This document shows positions 61,755 through 64,000 of a stretch of DNA of 64,000 bases, in pieces (within the stretch, counting starts at the first letter, position 1; each line of letters opens with the position of its first letter). The stretch comes from Proteromonas lacertae (taxonomy: Eukaryota; Sar; Bigyra; Opalinata; Proteromonadidae). The notes below the pieces were generated by a model that was not told the DNA's origin, made no database searches, and saw only the letters and a list, made by a program, of their open reading frames with translations. Location of the stretch: contig NGBS01000005.1 in assembly GCA_002245135.1 (NCBI GenBank), forward strand, positions 62,001 to 126,000, given 5' to 3'. The position numbers and the translations under genes are program-made.

Positions 61755-63088
61755 TTACTTGAAATTGATATTTTCATTGGGAGTAATATATTCACAAGTA
61801 AGTGATCCATTTTCATACTTCGCTAAATATTGAATTGCTTTCTCAACGTAACTCTTACATATATTTCTATTAGACACAGAGGTATAACAATAATTCTGAC
61901 CACTTTTACATATTAAATATACATCACTACTTCGTGGAGATAAATAAGATGAAGGTGAAGAAGTAGCGCTAGTAGTTGTTGTAATTGTTAAAGGAGAAGA
62001 TGAATGAGATATAAGTGGTGAATTATTATTGCTATTATTATTATTTATAATATTATGTTGTAGATTATTATTGGTATTATTAGGTAAAACTGACAATAAC
62101 ATTTCTGGAGTATAACCTATTAAAGGACCTTGAATCAATGGTATGATTGTATTATTTCCATAATTGTTGTTATTGAGCATTGTTATACGATAGATTACTG
62201 CATGATCTAGTGATTGAATATCATGCGGACGAGTGTTAATCCAAGTCTTCAATTGTAATACAAACTCTAAGTTTGGATCTATACACTTTCGAATTGATTT
62301 GATTTTATCTTCAGCTTCTTCGTAGGATATATTACCTGAAACGGATAAATATGCAATTAATAGAGAAGGCGATCTACTTACACCCTTTTCACAATGAATT
62401 AATACCTTTCCATTTGAAGATACAGCATCATCAATGAAATTAAATGCATGATAAAAGTAACCAGTTATATCTTGAGTGTGATTATCACAGAGTGGTAAAT
62501 TTAAATACTTAAATCGCTCTGGAAAAGCACTTGGTACAATGGATGAAGCACAGTTTATTATATGAGTTATTCCGGTTTCCTATAGATGAATTAGTATTTA
62601 TAAATATATATTATACTGTTAATATTGCTACATTTTGAGCTATTTGGGATCCACCTAAATAAATAGTTTCTGTGATAGGTGAACATATCTGTGTAAAAGA
62701 CTGACTTGTATGTTGATATGAAGTATCACATGTGCTGGTATTGTTGATATTATCTACATCTAATGAAAGACCAGACAGTGCAGGCAGTCTAGCAGAAAAA
62801 GGATCTTTTCCTATAGGCAGGAGCTGGCTTTGCAGCAAAAGGAGATTCGCTACCAAGGTTGATTGAAGGAATCATCGCTCTACCAATTCTTCTGCCTTTA
62901 TCTATGTTTATAAAAACAATGCTCTTACTTAGACTGACAGGAGGTAATGTTGGAGTAGTAGATCCCACAGCTTTTAACGGTCTGTTTCGCCTGGAAGAGT
63001 TATAAATGATAACATACCCTGAGGATGGCGATGAACTGTCCGTCTTTTCTTCCATGTCAAAATTAAACGCAGCACTCTTAGTGTTCAT
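61755..63088 (-). CDS. dual-specificity protein phosphatase, MKP1-like, 417 aa
   Basis: Exons complement(61755-62579, 62617-62810, 62854-63088). The DUSP domain spans about residues 100-265: TETIYLGGSQIAQNVAIL, ITHIINCASS, LNLPLCDNHTQDI (general acid Asp about 175) and the active-site P-loop VLIHCEKGVSRSPSLLIAY (Cys about 206, Arg about 212), then AYLSVSGNISYEEA. The 63-kb end encodes a Ser/Pro-rich N-terminus (MNTKSAAFNFDMEEKTDSS). After the phosphatase domain, HAVIYRITML and DVYLICKSGQNYCYTS flank an Asn/Ser-rich insert. They look like a degenerate gelsolin-type domain, as in plant MKP1-type phosphatases. This second point is tentative. Likely acts on MAP kinases. Confidence 0.85.
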
Positions 63089-63158
63089 ATTCTAAACTCA
63101 ATAAATCTTAAAAGTAAAACCACCCATAAACTCGGCTTGACTGTTTGTCATTTTTATA
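63089..63158. promoter_or_regulatory. 70-bp bidirectional promoter region
   Basis: The start codons at 63088 (minus) and 63159 (plus) are separated by 70 bp, the shortest class of divergent spacer in the window. No named motif is recognised. Confidence 0.4.
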
Positions 63159-64000
63159 ATGAAAAAATACATATATCTCATTACACAAATTTTATTACTT
63201 ATAAGTAAGTTTTTATTCATATATACTTTTAGATGTTTATTCTATAAAAGTTGATTTAAAATGCACAGCTTGGAGGCAAACGCTTAATTGCGATCCAAAA
63301 GGTGAGAGAGATTCTTTATATGATAAAGTATTTTTTGAGATATACTGAAACAGGATTGTGATGAAATCATAATGGAAGGAGTATCTGGATTTTGTGAATG
63401 TGAAAATGGGAGAATCATCATGAATTCAACTTGCAATCATCCTGCATTTAAGTGCAAAAAGTATTGTGAAAGTTGTTATGGATTCATTCCAACAAAAGAT
63501 TGTTCTCCTTACAGCGAAGCATCTCCCGAATTATATTTACCATGTTCAAGTGTAATACCAACAAACCAACCTGGATTCTGTCTCTGTAATAATGGAAAAA
63601 TAGAAAAAAGAGTTGGTTGTTTCCATGAACCATTTACATGTATAGATGTATGTTTAGAATCAATAACAAGGAGATGTTCCAAACTGCAAAAAGAACCAAT
63701 ATCAACTCCACAAGGTGGTGTATATATATATATATATATATATTTATTATTATTGTATTAAATAGGATTGTAAAGGAATCTTAAGAGTACATAATACTTT
63801 ATATGAAGGGATTTATATATTACTATTAGTTCCACCGCCTGAAATAGAACATTCTGTAGGAGGAATGAGTTCATTATCAGTGCAAACAATCACGGGATTA
63901 TGTCCAGGAGCTCATTTTATATTCAGAGGAAGTGAAGATAAAAGAATAATAAAACAGTTTATCTATGATGGTTCTACAACTGATATAGAATTAAGTGATT
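63159..64000 (+). CDS. secreted protein with two tandem 8-cysteine modules, partial at window end
   Basis: Exons 63159-63204, 63233-63327, 63354-63719 and 63766 onward are in frame and run off the window. A signal peptide (MKKYIYLITQILLLINVYS) precedes two modules at residues 26-85 and 88-147. The eight cysteines of each module have exactly the same spacing: gaps of 9, 14, 12, 2, 11, 7 and 4 residues. Shared features are NC-P, GFC-C--G, C-H--F-C---C. The identical spacing also validates the splicing across intron 63328-63353. A further segment begins GGDCKGILRVHNTLYEG and continues past 64000. The family is not recognised; such modules are typical of extracellular or lumenal domains attached to enzymes, so the full gene may encode a catalytic domain further on. 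Confidence 0.8.
63720..63743. repeat. (TA)n microsatellite at an intron donor
   Basis: About 24 bp of alternating T and A start immediately at the donor of intron 63720-63765 (GTATATAT...). Confidence 0.85.

Noticed and set aside
1-64000. Alternative genetic code (TAA/TAG read as Gln), as in many ciliates
   Set aside because: TAA, TAG and TGA all fall at expected protein ends (GluRS, centrin, BBS5, kinase genes) and do not occur inside conserved exons.
1-64000. CRISPR arrays, transposons, retroelements or virus-like elements
   Set aside because: No spaced direct repeats, terminal repeats, reverse transcriptase, integrase, transposase or capsid motifs were seen in any frame.

Overview
The window is nuclear DNA of a very AT-rich eukaryote. 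Genes are densely packed on both strands, use the standard stop codons (TAA, TAG and TGA all end genes), and are broken by about a hundred tiny introns, mostly 25-60 nt. Nearly all introns begin GTAT and end TAG. Homopolymeric Asn, Gln and Asp/Glu runs are common. BBS5, a centrin and a NIMA-family kinase point to an organism that makes cilia or flagella. ETF-ubiquinone oxidoreductase with a presequence-like N-terminus points to respiring mitochondria. This fits a free-living flagellated or amoeboflagellate protist or a zoosporic lineage; the species cannot be named from sequence alone. I re-spliced almost every gene by hand and give exon joins where reading frame and homology both agree.

Layout. 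1-9445 (+): 3' part of a VPS13-family lipid-transfer protein. 9659-12592 (-): a small membrane protein and cytosolic glutamyl-tRNA synthetase. 12941-13949 (+): EF-hand protein. 14095-16555 (-): repeat protein. 16700-20452 (+): coiled-coil protein, ETF-QO, PRELI/MSF1 protein. 20678-26271 (-): LRR protein, BBS5, SLC13-type transporter. 26432-27394 (-) and 27487-28082 (+): divergent phosphosite-type protein and centrin. 28212-32942 (+): secreted protein, ankyrin/coiled-coil protein, STK32-like kinase. 33140-35794 (-): MFS carrier and syntaxin. 35862-37517 (+): TBC RabGAP. 37619-40322 (-) and 40398-41908 (+): Q/P-rich protein and cyclic-nucleotide-binding protein. 42020-43409 (-): helical protein. 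43688-55408 (-): giant class C GPCR. 55653-59676 (-): NEK kinase and Gemin5-like WD40 protein. 59764-61509 (+): PhoD-like phosphatase. 61755-63088 (-): dual-specificity phosphatase. 63159-end (+): tandem 8-cysteine secreted protein.

Two results stand out. First, one 11.7 kb gene (43688-55408) encodes a predicted 3,855-residue class C GPCR with nine tandem Venus-flytrap (periplasmic-binding-protein-like) domains before a single seven-helix domain; ordinary class C receptors have one. Second, two introns, in the SLC13 gene and the PhoD gene, have no in-frame GT-AG solution. Both splice perfectly as AT-AC introns with U12-type donors (ATATCCTTTT, ATATCTTTTT) and branch-site-like TTAAT motifs, evidence for a minor spliceosome. 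The Gemin5-like snRNA-binding protein in the same window is consistent with, but does not prove, that picture.

Many genes are divergent with start codons only 70-145 bp apart, so compact shared promoters are likely. No tRNA, rRNA, CRISPR array, transposon or virus-like element was seen.
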